A stretch of 44,344 bases of DNA from Actinomycetota bacterium (GCA_013202875.1 JABMRD010000104.1:1-44344), one strand, 5' to 3'; shown: positions 14,793 to 24,060, numbered from the stretch's first letter. Notes: generated from the letters alone by a model not told the origin. Translations and numbers: made by a program.

Positions 14793-17700
14793 TTAAGAGC
14801 ACTTGGAGAAACCGCAGTTTCTACAAACATGGCAGCCCCCCTCAGGTTCCATTATGCCTCCGCACCCATCCTCAGGACATATCATAATAGATCTGGGGCC
14901 ATTGGTTATTCCAAAATCAAATTTATTGGATCCATTCAAATAAAAGTCTATGGCTTTCCCCATTGCATCCGGGCAGGAAAGAACATTGGTTTCTACATCA
15001 GCAATGCAGGTTATACATCTTATTCCTTCTACCTGTTTCTTTACTGATTCAATATCAATGCCAGATCTAATAGCAATACTTATAAGTCTGCCCACAGCTT
15101 CGGTTAAGGCAGTGCATCCCTCTTCCCCGGTATTTATAAATACTTCACAGATGCCGTTTTCATCCGAATTCACGGTCACATAAAGTTTCCCGCAACTCCC
15201 TATTTTATATTTTTTGGTCATCCCACGGGTAATTTCCGGTCTTGGCCTGGGTTTTAATTTAACCTCTTTTGCTTTTCCTTCCTTTTTTGATTCTTCCTCC
15301 GGATAACTTTTTACTCTTTTTTTTGTTTCTTTCCTGCCAGTATCCAATATTTCCATTTTTTCTTTGCCTTTTTTCTTTCCTTCTACCTGGAGTACCTGGG
15401 TACCTCTGCTCTTATCCCTGAATATAGTTATGCCTTTACAGTCTAACCTGTAAGCCAGCATATATACATCTTCTACATCCTGAACCGTAGCGCTACCGGG
15501 AAAATTAACAGTCTTGGATACTGCATTATCTACAAATTTTTGAAAAACCGCCTGAGTCCGCACATGCCATTTCGGAGACATCTCGTGCGCCGTAATAAAT
15601 ACCCTCTTATATCCCGAGGGGATTTCATCAATATCCTTAAGATTACCGCTTTCAGCTATCTTCTCCATTACCTCTTCGCTGTAAAAACCTTCATCCGTTG
15701 CAATTTTTTTAAAATATTTGTTAACTTCCACCAGTCTGTCATTATCCATAACATTTTTAACAAATGATATTGCGAACAGCGGTTCCACCCCGCTTGAACA
15801 GTCAGCAATAATACTTAAAGTCCCGGTAGGAGCAATTGTAGTAGTAGTTGCATTTCTAATTTCATAACCATCAGGGTTATCATATATGCTTCCTTTAAAG
15901 TTTGGGAATACTCCCTTTTCTTTAGCCAGTTCTTTTGATGCATTTTTGGATTCATCCTGAATGAAGCTCATAACCCTCTGGGCAAGTTCCAGAGCCTCCT
16001 CGCTATTATATGGGATACCAAGGATTATAAGCAGATCGGCGTATCCCATTACCCCCAGGCCTATTTTTCTATTCCCGTGTGCCATCTTCCTTATTTTTTC
16101 CAGCGGGTACTTGCTCATATCAATAACATCATCCAGGAACCTCACTGCTATGTGGACAATCTTTTTTAATTTATCATAATCTACTTTTTTTATGCCCTCT
16201 TCTTCTTTTACCATATGTGCCAGATTTATGGATCCCAGATTGCATGCTTCGTAGGGCAATAATGGCTGCTCGCCGCAGTTTCTAACTACGATTCCATTGG
16301 CAATATAGGAATTACTTATGGGTTCATTAAAGTCAAAAACTTCCTTCTTTCCCATATATTTTATTTCTTCTACTTTATCAATAAACTTATTATAGTAATT
16401 ATCAGAAGAAAGCTTTTCAAATTTAAAGGAACGCAGTAAGTTCTCTTTTCTTTCCAGAAGGAAACATACTTCTTTCTGAAATCTTTTTTTGGATATACCT
16501 CCCGATATGAATAATTCGTAGTAATTATCATTCTTGGCTCTATAGCTTTTATGTTCCCCACTCTTATTAACATAAGAAAAGTTCTTTGAGAACGAATATC
16601 TTCTGGTCAAAATATTGGATTTAATTCCCTGACCTATCAGCAGCATCTGAACACCCTTTAATAATTTTTTAGAAGATGAGCTAACCTTTATAGTTCCGTC
16701 CGTATCATCAATATTACCATCTGAGCTAAAAATTCCTCTTAAAAACCCGGCTGCAGCTTCTTTTGTAGCACTGAATAAACTCTGCGGAACTTCTTTATCG
16801 CAGGAAGTGCATACTTTAACTCCTAATTCTTTAAAAAACTCAATGAACCCCTTTGAATGATAAGAAAGGTGAATTACTCCATTTTCTCTTATCATCTCCC
16901 TTACATTATAGTTATACCAACTACTTATAATCTGGTTAAAATATGAAGCAAGTTTCCTATCTTCATGCCCAAAAGTAAATCCAACCCTGTCATTTCTAAG
17001 CCAACCATCACCAATTAACCATCCTAAAATCTCCCCAAGCTCACCAGACCAGCATTCAGGCAAGTTGAGAGTCTTTCTTTTTGTAAAATTGTTTAATTTC
17101 TTAACTTTTCCATTACTAAATATTTTTTTATTCACCGCAAATTTACCAAGTGGCTGAATTAAGACCTTATCATCTTTAACAAGTTCTATAAGCTTTTTAT
17201 ATCCATCAGTAGTTAACACTTTATGATCTGCGGTAGCTTCAAGTTCATAACCTGAATATGTGATCAATTTATATGTATCCTTTTTACCCCTGTTCCAGGA
17301 TTTTATATTTTCGCTTTCAAAAATATCTAAATTTTTATCTGCAAACTCCTTTGAAACCTTGTACTCTAGAGCTCTCCTATCAAAAAGTATTTTTACATGT
17401 TCGCCAGCTTTAACTCTCTCATATAAATCCCTGGCCTTAATAAAACCTCTGTCAGTAGAAATTAAAGTTTCGCCCGAAACACACGGATTGGTGCTTTCAA
17501 TCTGTCCTAAATTTGGGGTAGGGTTGTCTTTGTTTAACCTGTCCAGGAATATGATACCAGGATCACCATTCTTCCACGCATGTTCAACAACTTTACCGAA
17601 CACTTCCTTTGCTCTATACCTATCCACTACCTCTTTGGTTCTCGGGTTTATAATCTCATATTCGTTATCATTCTCAACTGCCCTCATAAATGTTTCAGTC

Positions 17701-18359
17701 ACTCCAACAGAGATATTAAAATTAGTCAATTTTTCATTATTATCTTTTGATGTAATAAAATCCAAAATATCAGGATGGTCCACTCTTAGTATCCCCATAT
17801 TTGCACCTCTCCTTGTTCCACCCTGCTTTATAGTATCGGTTGCAGCATTAAAAACAGTCATAAAAGATATGGGACCGCTTGAAACCCCTTTGGTAGAAAG
17901 AACTACATCATTTCTTGGTCTTATATTGGAAAATGAATACCCGACCCCGCCTCCAGATTTCTGGATTAGTGCAGTTTCCTTCAGTGCTTCAAAAATATCA
18001 TTCATGGAGTCACCTATTGGAAGAACGAAGCAGGCAGCCAATTGCTGAAGTCCTTTCCCGGCATTCATAAGCGTCGGAGAATTTGGAAGAAAATCAAGGT
18101 CTGTCATAATATTAAAAAACTGCTTTTCAATCCCTTTTACTTCTTCTTCTGTTTTACCATACTTCTTTTCTGCAGAGGCTATGTTTCTGGCAACTCTTGC
18201 AAACATATCTATGGGTTTTTCCAGCAGGACCCCTTCTTCATCTCTTTTTAAATATCTTCTTTCCAGAACTTTTATGGCATTTTCTGATAGATTGGTTTTT
18301 TTATTGAAGTAATAATTATCCTGAATTTTTTTATTATCGGATTTTTTAATGTTTTCCAT
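14793..18359 (-). CDS. nrdJ: Adenosylcobalamin-dependent (class II) ribonucleotide reductase with intein
   Basis: NrdJ makes deoxyribonucleotides with a B12-derived radical, with or without oxygen. The precursor is 1188 aa; removal of a 402-aa intein (residues 293-694) leaves 786 aa. Redox Cys110 ([18 protein letters not shown]), the substrate loop [12 protein letters not shown], the joined site [18 protein letters not shown] and a Cys-rich C-terminal tail ([21 protein letters not shown]) mark class II. The radical Cys of the NxCxE motif is the first residue after the intein (C695), so the enzyme cannot work before splicing. GGGAG lies 9 bases before the ATG. An NrdR box pair lies in the promoter. 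Confidence 0.95.
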   Translation of the reverse strand: MENIKKSDNKKIQDNYYFNKKTNLSENAIKVLERRYLKRDEEGVLLEKPIDMFARVARNIASAEKKYGKTEEEVKGIEKQFFNIMTDLDFLPNSPTLMNAGKGLQQLAACFVLPIGDSMNDIFEALKETALIQKSGGGVGYSFSNIRPRNDVVLSTKGVSSGPISFMTVFNAATDTIKQGGTRRGANMGILRVDHPDILDFITSKDNNEKLTNFNISVGVTETFMRAVENDNEYEIINPRTKEVVDRYRAKEVFGKVVEHAWKNGDPGIIFLDRLNKDNPTPNLGQIESTNPCVSGETLISTDRGFIKARDLYERVKAGEHVKILFDRRALEYKVSKEFADKNLDIFESENIKSWNRGKKDTYKLITYSGYELEATADHKVLTTDGYKKLIELVKDDKVLIQPLGKFAVNKKIFSNGKVKKLNNFTKRKTLNLPECWSGELGEILGWLIGDGWLRNDRVGFTFGHEDRKLASYFNQIISSWYNYNVREMIRENGVIHLSYHSKGFIEFFKELGVKVCTSCDKEVPQSLFSATKEAAAGFLRGIFSSDGNIDDTDGTIKVSSSSKKLLKGVQMLLIGQGIKSNILTRRYSFSKNFSYVNKSGEHKSYRAKNDNYYELFISGGISKKRFQKEVCFLLERKENLLRSFKFEKLSSDNYYNKFIDKVEEIKYMGKKEVFDFNEPISNSYIANGIVVRNCGEQPLLPYEACNLGSINLAHMVKEEEGIKKVDYDKLKKIVHIAVRFLDDVIDMSKYPLEKIRKMAHGNRKIGLGVMGYADLLIILGIPYNSEEALELAQRVMSFIQDESKNASKELAKEKGVFPNFKGSIYDNPDGYEIRNATTTTIAPTGTLSIIADCSSGVEPLFAISFVKNVMDNDRLVEVNKYFKKIATDEGFYSEEVMEKIAESGNLKDIDEIPSGYKRVFITAHEMSPKWHVRTQAVFQKFVDNAVSKTVNFPGSATVQDVEDVYMLAYRLDCKGITIFRDKSRGTQVLQVEGKKKGKEKMEILDTGRKETKKRVKSYPEEESKKEGKAKEVKLKPRPRPEITRGMTKKYKIGSCGKLYVTVNSDENGICEVFINTGEEGCTALTEAVGRLISIAIRSGIDIESVKKQVEGIRCITCIADVETNVLSCPDAMGKAIDFYLNGSNKFDFGITNGPRSIMICPEDGCGGIMEPEGGCHVCRNCGFSKCS
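16278..17483 (-). mobile_element. LAGLIDADG intein inside nrdJ
   Basis: This is a 402-residue in-frame protein intron. Block A is [20 protein letters not shown] with catalytic Cys1. Block B is [17 protein letters not shown] (Thr-xx-His). Two LAGLIDADG-type helices, [14 protein letters not shown] and [16 protein letters not shown], show a homing endonuclease. Blocks F and G are [14 protein letters not shown] followed by Cys+1. The terminal Asn and the Cys+1 are present, but the residue before the Asn is Arg, where most inteins have His. Some active inteins lack that His, so splicing is still likely. Both endonuclease motifs keep an acidic residue. Confidence 0.93.
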
Positions 18360-18412
18360 TAATTAATACTCCCGGATTTATAATTAAGCAATTCAATAAA
18401 TTAAGCTAATCA

Positions 18413-18460
18413 GCTCATTATATTGTGTACTTCTATATACTAATACGCTATATATTGTAT
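18413..18460 (-). promoter_or_regulatory. NrdR box pair in the nrdJ promoter
   Basis: Two 16-bp sites resemble the NrdR box (acaCwATATATwGtgt): GCTCATTATATTGTGT at 18413-18428 and ACGCTATATATTGTAT at 18445-18460. By my count they match 13 and 14 of 16 positions. Their starts are 32 bp apart, three helical turns, the known spacing for paired NrdR boxes. The distal box covers the spacer of the nrdJ promoter and the proximal box lies just after the predicted start of transcription. Confidence 0.8.
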
Positions 18461-18465
18461 GTCAA
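18437..18465 (-). promoter_or_regulatory. nrdJ promoter
   Basis: On the minus strand a perfect TTGACA (18460-18465) is followed after 17 bases by TAGTAT (18437-18442), about 75 bases before the nrdJ ATG. It overlaps the distal NrdR box. Confidence 0.65.
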
Positions 18466-18585
18466 TAGAAATTCATTTTTTAATTATATTTCTTATAAAT
18501 ATTAAAGGCCATTTTGGTAAATCAACCAGGGCATTGGCTAAAAATATTCCAGTTTTGCATTAAATTTTTTTAATTTATTAATGTA

Positions 18586-18634
18586 ATAACAGAATTATTT
18601 CTGTTATAATAACTTACCTGTTATAAGAATAACA
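18586..18634 (+). promoter_or_regulatory. bS22 operon promoter with nested palindromes
   Basis: The extended -10 TGTTATAAT (18602-18610) is perfect. It is embedded in an inverted repeat with 9-bp arms, ATAACAGAA (18586-18594) and TTCTGTTAT (18599-18607). A second palindrome, TGTTATAAGAATAACA (18619-18634), covers the expected start of transcription. The half-site TGTTAT or its complement thus appears four times in 49 bp, as expected for a repressor. The regulator is unknown. An 80-base leader follows. Confidence 0.55.
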
Positions 18635-18695
18635 TTTTTAAAAATCTATAAAAAAATTTTTATTTTATAAAGACACTAATCTTTAAGGAAGTACT

Positions 18696-18791
18696 ATGAG
18701 TTCAGTTATTAAAAAGAGAAGAAAAAAAATGAGAAAGAAAAAGCATAAAAAAATGCTTAAAAAAACAAGATGGCAAAGAAGAAATAAATGA
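18696..18791 (+). CDS. Small ribosomal protein bS22 (AURKAIP1/COX24 type)
   Basis: This 31-residue, extremely basic protein starts SSVIKKRRKKMRKKKHKK and ends KTRWQRRNK. It matches the actinobacterial bS22 pattern (VIKKRRKRM-KKKHRKLLRKTR-QRRN), a peptide of the 30S subunit related to the mitochondrial AURKAIP1 C-terminus. AAGGAAG lies 4 bases before the ATG. Its TGA overlaps the ATG of the next gene by 4 bases (ATGA), so the two are translationally coupled. It is the best taxonomic marker in the window. Confidence 0.9.
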   Translation: MSSVIKKRRKKMRKKKHKKMLKKTRWQRRNK

Positions 18792-19729
18792 TAAAGGACA
18801 ACAATATCAACAAAATAAAACTGTTAGATATTATCGATAAAAAAATTCTTGTCTGTGACGGTGGTATGGGAGCAACCCTGCTTTCAGCCGGTATTTCTGC
18901 GTTGCCCGATTCACTGAATCTGGACAGCAGCCAGATAAAAAAAATAATAGATATCCATTTAGGCTATCTTGAAGCCGGTTCTGATATTATTATTACCAAT
19001 ACTTTAAATTCCACTCCAATTAAACTTGAATCTCATGGACTTCAACATGAAATAAAAAAGATAAATGAGAATGCAGTAAGTGCTGCAAAGGAAGCGATAA
19101 ACCTTTACAGAGTCAGATCCGTTGATAATAAACCTATTTTTATTGCCGGAGATATAGGGCCCCTGGGTAAACTGCTGGATCCATTTGGTCCCTTAAAATA
19201 TGAAGAAGTGCTGGACGCATTTTCAAAGCAGGCGGAAATACTGATAGGCGAAAAAGTAGATTTGATAATAATCGAAACCATTATGGACCTAAATGAAGCT
19301 TTAGCTGCAGTCAAAGCAGTAAGAAAAATATCAAAAGACATACCCATTGCCTGCAGCCTTACCTTTGGTGAAAATGGCGTAACCCTTATGGGCAACAAAG
19401 CAGAAGATGCGGTAGAAATTTTAATTAATGCCGGCAGTAATATTGTAGGAGCAAACTGCAGCGTTGGCTCAAGCGCAATGTTAAATGTGGTTAAAAAAAT
19501 GAGAGAAGCAAACCCGGAAGCCAGGCTTATCTTTCAGCCCAATGCCGGACTACCGGTTCTGGTAGAAGGTAAAACCATATACAACGAGACTCCGGAAACC
19601 ATGGCTTCCAATATCGCCAAATTTCTTCCTTATAAGCCATCAATAATCGGAGGATGCTGTGGCAGTACGCCCGAACACATAAGAGAAATTATAAAGGCAA
19701 TAAGAATTTACAACAATTCGCAACAATAA
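18788..19729 (+). CDS. Homocysteine S-methyltransferase family protein
   Basis: This is a stand-alone homocysteine-binding TIM-barrel like the N-terminal module of MetH or BHMT. It starts ILVCDGGMGATLLSAG, and the zinc ligands are present as C224 (VGANCSVGSS) and the pair C290-C291 (IIGGCCGSTPEHI). At 313 aa it has no folate, cobalamin-binding or activation domain, so it needs a separate methyl donor such as S-methylmethionine, betaine or a corrinoid protein. It overlaps the bS22 gene by 4 bp and shares its promoter. Confidence 0.9.
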   Translation: MIKDNNINKIKLLDIIDKKILVCDGGMGATLLSAGISALPDSLNLDSSQIKKIIDIHLGYLEAGSDIIITNTLNSTPIKLESHGLQHEIKKINENAVSAAKEAINLYRVRSVDNKPIFIAGDIGPLGKLLDPFGPLKYEEVLDAFSKQAEILIGEKVDLIIIETIMDLNEALAAVKAVRKISKDIPIACSLTFGENGVTLMGNKAEDAVEILINAGSNIVGANCSVGSSAMLNVVKKMREANPEARLIFQPNAGLPVLVEGKTIYNETPETMASNIAKFLPYKPSIIGGCCGSTPEHIREIIKAIRIYNNSQQ

Positions 19730-19776
19730 TTTGTACCCTTTTTTAGCAGTCTAAGCTATCAAAAACCAATGATCCT

Positions 19777-20697
19777 TTAAAATTTTGTGTCTGTCTCCTG
19801 TATTATTGGGGTTAACTCGCTTTCCAGAAATTCTTCATCCTCATTGAGTGTGGCTTTGAATAAAAACCAGTTTTCAACATGTTCAACAGACCCCCCGGGA
19901 GGCACTTTTTTTATACCTCCAAGTGTTTCAACCTCCAGTATTTCCGGATTGGTATAAATTTCCGTATTTACCCCAAAATCAGGATACCTGGCTTCCGGAT
20001 TGTAATTATACCTTTTTACAAAAAGTTGCCCTTTAAGGTAATATGCTGCCCATCCTAGTGTATTTAAAATACCAATTTTCTGGTAAGTTTTTGCATCAGG
20101 ATTCTGCTTTACCTGAATAAACTTTGTTCCCCAGATAAATCTGGGGTCCTTCATTTCCGTATAAGACCAGAGTACCAGGGGACGTACCGGAATAAGATTT
20201 TCTTCCCCGGACCTATAAGGCTCCTGGGGTATTATCGCCCTTCCCCCCTGTGCCATTACTGAAAGTGCCCACGGCGCTATTTCTATACCCCATAGATTTT
20301 TATTAATCAGTCTATGTAAAATCCTGACATTATTATTGCTTGACCCCAGATTTATTTCTATTTCTTTTTGAATACCGGTTTTCTCCTCAATGCTTTGAAC
20401 AAGCTTAAGAGTTTTCCCATTCCAGTTATAATCCACAGGATTATTATCGGGTAAATATGTGCGCGTCTTTTCTTCAGGCGCATGCCAGAGCCTGTGCCCC
20501 CCGTATATCAACCACTTATCTCCGCCTGTTTTTCCCTGCTGCTGCTTAAACTCCCTAAATAGATTCTGGTCTCCAACAAATCCGAAACGGACAATCCTGG
20601 GTCCCACGTCAGTGGTAACTACTATTTCTACTTCCCCATTGGTCATGCGGATACAGTTCTTCCAGCCCCCGAATTCATATTTTTCCTGAATTTCCAT
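19777..20697 (-). CDS. DUF4380 (galactose mutarotase-like fold) protein
   Basis: This 306-aa protein appears to be a DUF4380 member, a beta-sandwich family related to aldose epimerases and of unknown reaction. Family-like stretches include MTNGEVEIVVTTDVGPRIVRFG, IYGGHRLWHAPEEK and APWALSVMAQGGRAIIPQEP. No signal peptide is visible, so it should be cytoplasmic. AAGGAGGG precedes the ATG. The 5' leader can form two hairpins just before this site. It is not clearly linked to its neighbours and may act on a sugar or glycoconjugate. Confidence 0.75.
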   Translation of the reverse strand: MEIQEKYEFGGWKNCIRMTNGEVEIVVTTDVGPRIVRFGFVGDQNLFREFKQQQGKTGGDKWLIYGGHRLWHAPEEKTRTYLPDNNPVDYNWNGKTLKLVQSIEEKTGIQKEIEINLGSSNNNVRILHRLINKNLWGIEIAPWALSVMAQGGRAIIPQEPYRSGEENLIPVRPLVLWSYTEMKDPRFIWGTKFIQVKQNPDAKTYQKIGILNTLGWAAYYLKGQLFVKRYNYNPEARYPDFGVNTEIYTNPEILEVETLGGIKKVPPGGSVEHVENWFLFKATLNEDEEFLESELTPIIQETDTKF

Positions 20698-20711
20698 AAA
20701 ATCCCTCCTTG

Positions 20712-20786
20712 GACTTAAAAAGTAAACTTATAAAAATTAAGTCTCCTACCAAACGGCTCATGAAATCTAAGCCGTCTGTCCTGGTA
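20712..20786 (-). promoter_or_regulatory. Structured 5' leader of the DUF4380 gene
   Basis: Read 5' to 3' on the minus strand, TACCA pairs with TGGTA around an inner stem ACGGCT/AGCCGT with an 11-base loop (20747-20786). A second perfect stem follows, GACTTAA (20737-20743) with TTAAGTC (20712-20718), ending about two bases before the AAGGAGG. The second hairpin could limit access to the ribosome site. This may be a riboswitch-like or protein-binding leader. It matches no class that I recognise. Confidence 0.4.
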
Positions 20787-20911
20787 CATCTCCCAAATTT
20801 ATAAAAATTTTATTATCTACAATATAATATATTACAACTATAATATCTTAAATAAAATAAATATCATTCCTTTAAATAATATAGATAATTAAATTTCACC
20901 ACTTGCTAGAA

Positions 20912-21334
20912 TCAATCCTCATAATTCAAATACCTCTTTGAAAGCGGGTGATTGAATCTCTTCCACAGAATTGCTCCTATTATGGTGCCGACAGGGAAAA
21001 AGAATACCATAGTTACTACTAAAACTGCCCTGCCAAGTGGAACTGCAAAAGCCTTTCTCTGGTAAATACCGACCAGTTCCACCACATACAATGCCGGAAC
21101 AATTAAAGAATATACCATTTTGAGAGGAAAACTTATCAGGTTTCTAATAACACCTGTTGCAGCATGCAAAGAAAACGGATTATACAAATAATTACTGAGA
21201 ATCCCTAAATGACCCCGGCCAAATCCAGACAAGATGCCTATTCCTGTAATAATAGCCAATATCCAGCATAGTATTAATACTCCTTCCAATTGTTTCTTTC
21301 CTTCTTTTAATTCTTTTTTGACCAGTTCTGCCAT
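20912..21334 (-). CDS. Small membrane protein of the PadR-HAAS locus
   Basis: I do not recognise this 140-aa protein. It has a charged N-terminus (ELVKKELKEGKKQLEG) and about four hydrophobic segments (VLILCWILAIITGIGIL, SFPLKMVYSLIVPALYVVEL, AVLVVTMVFFFPVGTIIGAIL). AAAGGAGT lies just before the ATG. It is the last gene of the minus-strand run that begins with padR, 87 bp after the GIN-domain gene, so it is likely part of that envelope operon. Confidence 0.65.
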   Translation of the reverse strand: MAELVKKELKEGKKQLEGVLILCWILAIITGIGILSGFGRGHLGILSNYLYNPFSLHAATGVIRNLISFPLKMVYSLIVPALYVVELVGIYQRKAFAVPLGRAVLVVTMVFFFPVGTIIGAILWKRFNHPLSKRYLNYED

Positions 21335-21421
21335 TTTTTACTCCTTTTTTTAATTAATTTTAATATTATTTTTTATTATTCAGAGTCTCTCTAATGACCC
21401 TTTCTATTAAACTATCTGCCC

Positions 21422-22180
21422 TCAGTCAATACTTTTAACCCTGCCTAGTCCGGAAATATCCTTTTTTACATGTGGGCTTCCAGCATAATAAACATTCCCC
21501 ACTCCACTAATGCTAACGTCAAGTTCCTCGCTAGCATTTACTGTGACACTTCCTGCTCCTGAAAGGCTGATACTGCATTCTCTGCTTTCAAGTTCTTCAG
21601 CATCGTATTTTCCCACTCCGCTTATATCTATATCCTGGCTATCAACTTTTCCGGTTAAGGTGATATCTCCGGCCCCTGATGATGTGGTCTCAATCCTTTC
21701 AGCATTGATATTAAAATCTATATCGCCGACACCGCTGATATTAAATTCTAACTCATCGGTATTGAAGTCATCACAATTAATATCTCCGGCTCCGCTTATG
21801 GAAATTTCATCCAGATCTATTACTGTCAGATGAAATTTTATTTTTGCTGCTGGTATGAAACTATAACCTCTTTTAAAACCAATAGTCAGCCTACCTCCGG
21901 AAACATCTGCTCTGATAAGTGGAATTATATTATCGTCAGCTTCTATTACCAGCGATTCTTCATCTCCCTGAGTAATAATTAAATTCCCAATTCCTTCAAG
22001 ATATACCTTATCAAAACCTGATACATCTCTTTCTTCTGTCTCAATATCCCCGGATCCCCTGACCATTCCTATGGTCCATTTACAGGAAGCAGCAAAGACA
22101 GCCAAAACACTTATTACGGCAATTATTAGTGCCGCCTTGATTATTTTTTTAATCTTACTTTTTTTACTTACTCTGTTCAT
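21422..22180 (-). CDS. GIN-domain (DUF2807) surface beta-helix protein
   Basis: After a positively charged start and one hydrophobic helix (ALIIAVISVLAVFAASCKW) comes a DUF2807/GIN region: RDVSGFDKVYLEGIGNLII, then repeating beta-strand units with SGAGDI, SGVGDI, SGAGSV and SGVGNV, about 22 residues each. This builds a right-handed beta-helix exposed outside the membrane. The FAASC is a weak lipobox, so it could be a lipoprotein or a membrane-anchored protein. It shares the operon with DUF4097, a similar beta-repeat family. AAGGAGA precedes the ATG. Confidence 0.85.
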   Translation of the reverse strand: MNRVSKKSKIKKIIKAALIIAVISVLAVFAASCKWTIGMVRGSGDIETEERDVSGFDKVYLEGIGNLIITQGDEESLVIEADDNIIPLIRADVSGGRLTIGFKRGYSFIPAAKIKFHLTVIDLDEISISGAGDINCDDFNTDELEFNISGVGDIDFNINAERIETTSSGAGDITLTGKVDSQDIDISGVGKYDAEELESRECSISLSGAGSVTVNASEELDVSISGVGNVYYAGSPHVKKDISGLGRVKSID

Positions 22181-22224
22181 CTTTTTCTCCTTATATTAAA
22201 TATTATTTTAACCATGCCGGCTGG

Positions 22225-23130
22225 TTAATAATCTACGTCAATATCCCCTGAAGTAGTTCTTATAGTAATTTCCTTCTCATCACTTCCAACTATACCTTCA
22301 AGATCCCTTCTGCCGGAAGAGATTATCTTAATTGGAAATCTATTTTCGATATCGCCTGATAAGGTACTTGCTTTAAGATAAAACCATGCGTCTTCGGAAA
22401 GATCGATCTCAACATCACCGGAGATAGAGCTGATATTCATATTACTGGAATCTTCCTGTTCTATGCAAACCTCACCAGAAACTGTAACCACTTTAATATT
22501 ATCATTTTGGCTTCCACCCCCCAGTACCGCATCTCCTGACACAGTATTGAAATCTATATTTCCTGTATAATCCTTAAGACTAATGTCTCCTGAGATTGTA
22601 TGAATTTTTAAATCACCGGCAAATAATGATTCGCCTTTAAAATCTCCGGATACAGCATTTAAATTAAACTTATCTACTTTTAAATCACTTATATTGGTAT
22701 CAGCCGATACTGTTTCTATTTTTAGGACTTCTATCGAATCTTCCGGAATATATACATCCAGTTTGGTTCTCCATATATTAATCACTCCAATACCAAAGAT
22801 CGTCTTCGGCCGGATAATTTCCACCCGCAGCTCATCACCGGATTCATAAGCAACAAGAGCCGGTATATCCTTTTTTATATTTGTAGAAACTTCACCATAA
22901 AAATGCACCCTGATCTCTTCTTTGTCTGTGGAGATTATATTGATGTCTGTGCTTACCATGTCCAGATAAATTTCATTGATTCCCCCGACATCAAAAGTTT
23001 TAGATTCATCAATCTTCTCCGTCGCTATGGAGAAATTTCCAGTTACTACCAGGATAATACCAGCAATAACAAAAGACGCGACCATAATAATAGCAAGACA
23101 TATAACAAATTTTTTTATTTTGGACTTCAT
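22225..23130 (-). CDS. DUF4097 (LiaG-like) beta-repeat membrane protein
   Basis: An N-terminal anchor (FVICLAIIMVASFVIAGIILV) is followed by a DUF4097 beta-helix. The strands carry repeated SGD motifs (VSGDFKGE, ISGDISLKD, VSGDAVLGG, ISGDVEIDL, LSGDIENRF, TSGDIDVDY). Members are common next to HAAS/DUF1700 proteins and PadR regulators, as here, and in LiaFSR-like envelope-stress loci. The likely place is the outer face of the membrane. The start lies 4 bp after the HAAS gene, with AAAGGAGT inside the end of that gene, so they are coupled. Confidence 0.88.
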   Translation of the reverse strand: MKSKIKKFVICLAIIMVASFVIAGIILVVTGNFSIATEKIDESKTFDVGGINEIYLDMVSTDINIISTDKEEIRVHFYGEVSTNIKKDIPALVAYESGDELRVEIIRPKTIFGIGVINIWRTKLDVYIPEDSIEVLKIETVSADTNISDLKVDKFNLNAVSGDFKGESLFAGDLKIHTISGDISLKDYTGNIDFNTVSGDAVLGGGSQNDNIKVVTVSGEVCIEQEDSSNMNISSISGDVEIDLSEDAWFYLKASTLSGDIENRFPIKIISSGRRDLEGIVGSDEKEITIRTTSGDIDVDY

Positions 23131-23134
23131 TTTT

Positions 23135-23710
23135 CTACTCCTTTCCTTTTATGATTCTTAAATTAAATTTTATATACCTCACGAACAACCTGTATAACAA
23201 TTTTGCCAGATATATATCACCTATAAAAAATAAAATACCAAAACAGGTTAGCCCGATAGAACTAAATATAGCTGCAGCCGGATTAATTAAGACTGCATAA
23301 TACTGGGGAAAAAACGGCCCAATAATTGAAGCTAAAAATACAGTAATCCCAGATGCTGTAACACTAATTGCTGCAGCAAATAAGGATATCAACACTGCGA
23401 CAATTGCAATAAAGGGTCCCAGTATAAATACAAGATTTAAAAACCCCAGTCCGAGCGTAGCAAAAACTGCCCTGGTTATATTTGCTGCAGATGTGGTCCT
23501 TTCTGCCTCACTTACCAGTATGCTTGCCCTTAGCTGCCTGGCTAAAGCTTTTGGGTCACCAAGAGAATCAGCAATATCCTCTTCAGTTCTCCCTTCTGCT
23601 AAACCTTCTTTAAAATGTTCTTCAAAATCACTAATCACATCTTCTCTGTCCTTCCAGGAAATTCCTCCAAGATGTGATGATAATCTGCCCATAAAATCTT
23701 TTTTATTCAT
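23135..23710 (-). CDS. HAAS-domain (DUF1700) membrane signalling protein
   Basis: The N-terminal 65 residues form a helical HAAS/DUF1700 domain ([20 protein letters not shown] and [20 protein letters not shown]). It is followed by about four membrane helices. In other bacteria such proteins pair with PadR-type regulators and are thought to sense or signal at the membrane. It overlaps the end of padR by 8 bp and precedes DUF4097 by 4 bp, which is strong evidence for one operon. Confidence 0.9.
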   Translation of the reverse strand: MNKKDFMGRLSSHLGGISWKDREDVISDFEEHFKEGLAEGRTEEDIADSLGDPKALARQLRASILVSEAERTTSAANITRAVFATLGLGFLNLVFILGPFIAIVAVLISLFAAAISVTASGITVFLASIIGPFFPQYYAVLINPAAAIFSSIGLTCFGILFFIGDIYLAKLLYRLFVRYIKFNLRIIKGKE

Positions 23711-24026
23711 CTTTTACACCACCTTTTAATAAACCATTTACTTTTTTTACAAATGTCAGCCACTCTTCTTTGAGCTCCTTTCCCATCTTTTTACCAGCTT
23801 CAGTTAACTGGTAGTACTTTCTGGGAGCTCCCTCATTTGATTCCTCAAGGTAAGTAGTAACATATCCATCATTTTTTAAGCGTCTCAGCAATGGATAAAT
23901 AGTCCCTTCAGAGATTGAAATGTTTTTAGAGATCTCATTTACAAGCTCGTAGCCATACCGGTTTTTTTTAGCCAGCAGTGCCAGGGTACATAATTCCAGG
24001 ACTCCCTTTTTAAACTGTATGTTCAT
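23703..24026 (-). CDS. PadR-family transcriptional regulator
   Basis: This 107-aa winged-helix protein has the PadR pattern: [40 protein letters not shown] as the recognition part, and [16 protein letters not shown] as the wing. A short C-terminal helix serves dimer formation. It is first in an operon of envelope proteins and probably represses its own promoter: an inverted repeat, ACACA-N6-TGTGT, fills the spacer between -10 and -35. A lipophilic drug or envelope stress is the usual inducer for PadR relatives; here that is a guess. Confidence 0.93.
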   Translation of the reverse strand: MNIQFKKGVLELCTLALLAKKNRYGYELVNEISKNISISEGTIYPLLRRLKNDGYVTTYLEESNEGAPRKYYQLTEAGKKMGKELKEEWLTFVKKVNGLLKGGVKDE

Positions 24027-24060
24027 AACATTACATCCTCTCTATGATTTTTATTGCTGT

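Noticed and set aside
17260-18048. 262-codon plus-strand frame across nrdJ
   Set aside because: It is antisense to clearly conserved NrdJ and intein sequence and gives no recognisable protein.
18360-18695. Cobalamin or SAM riboswitch before nrdJ or the methyltransferase gene
   Set aside because: No B12-box or SAM-box conserved core is visible in either leader. The symmetric sites there are DNA operators.
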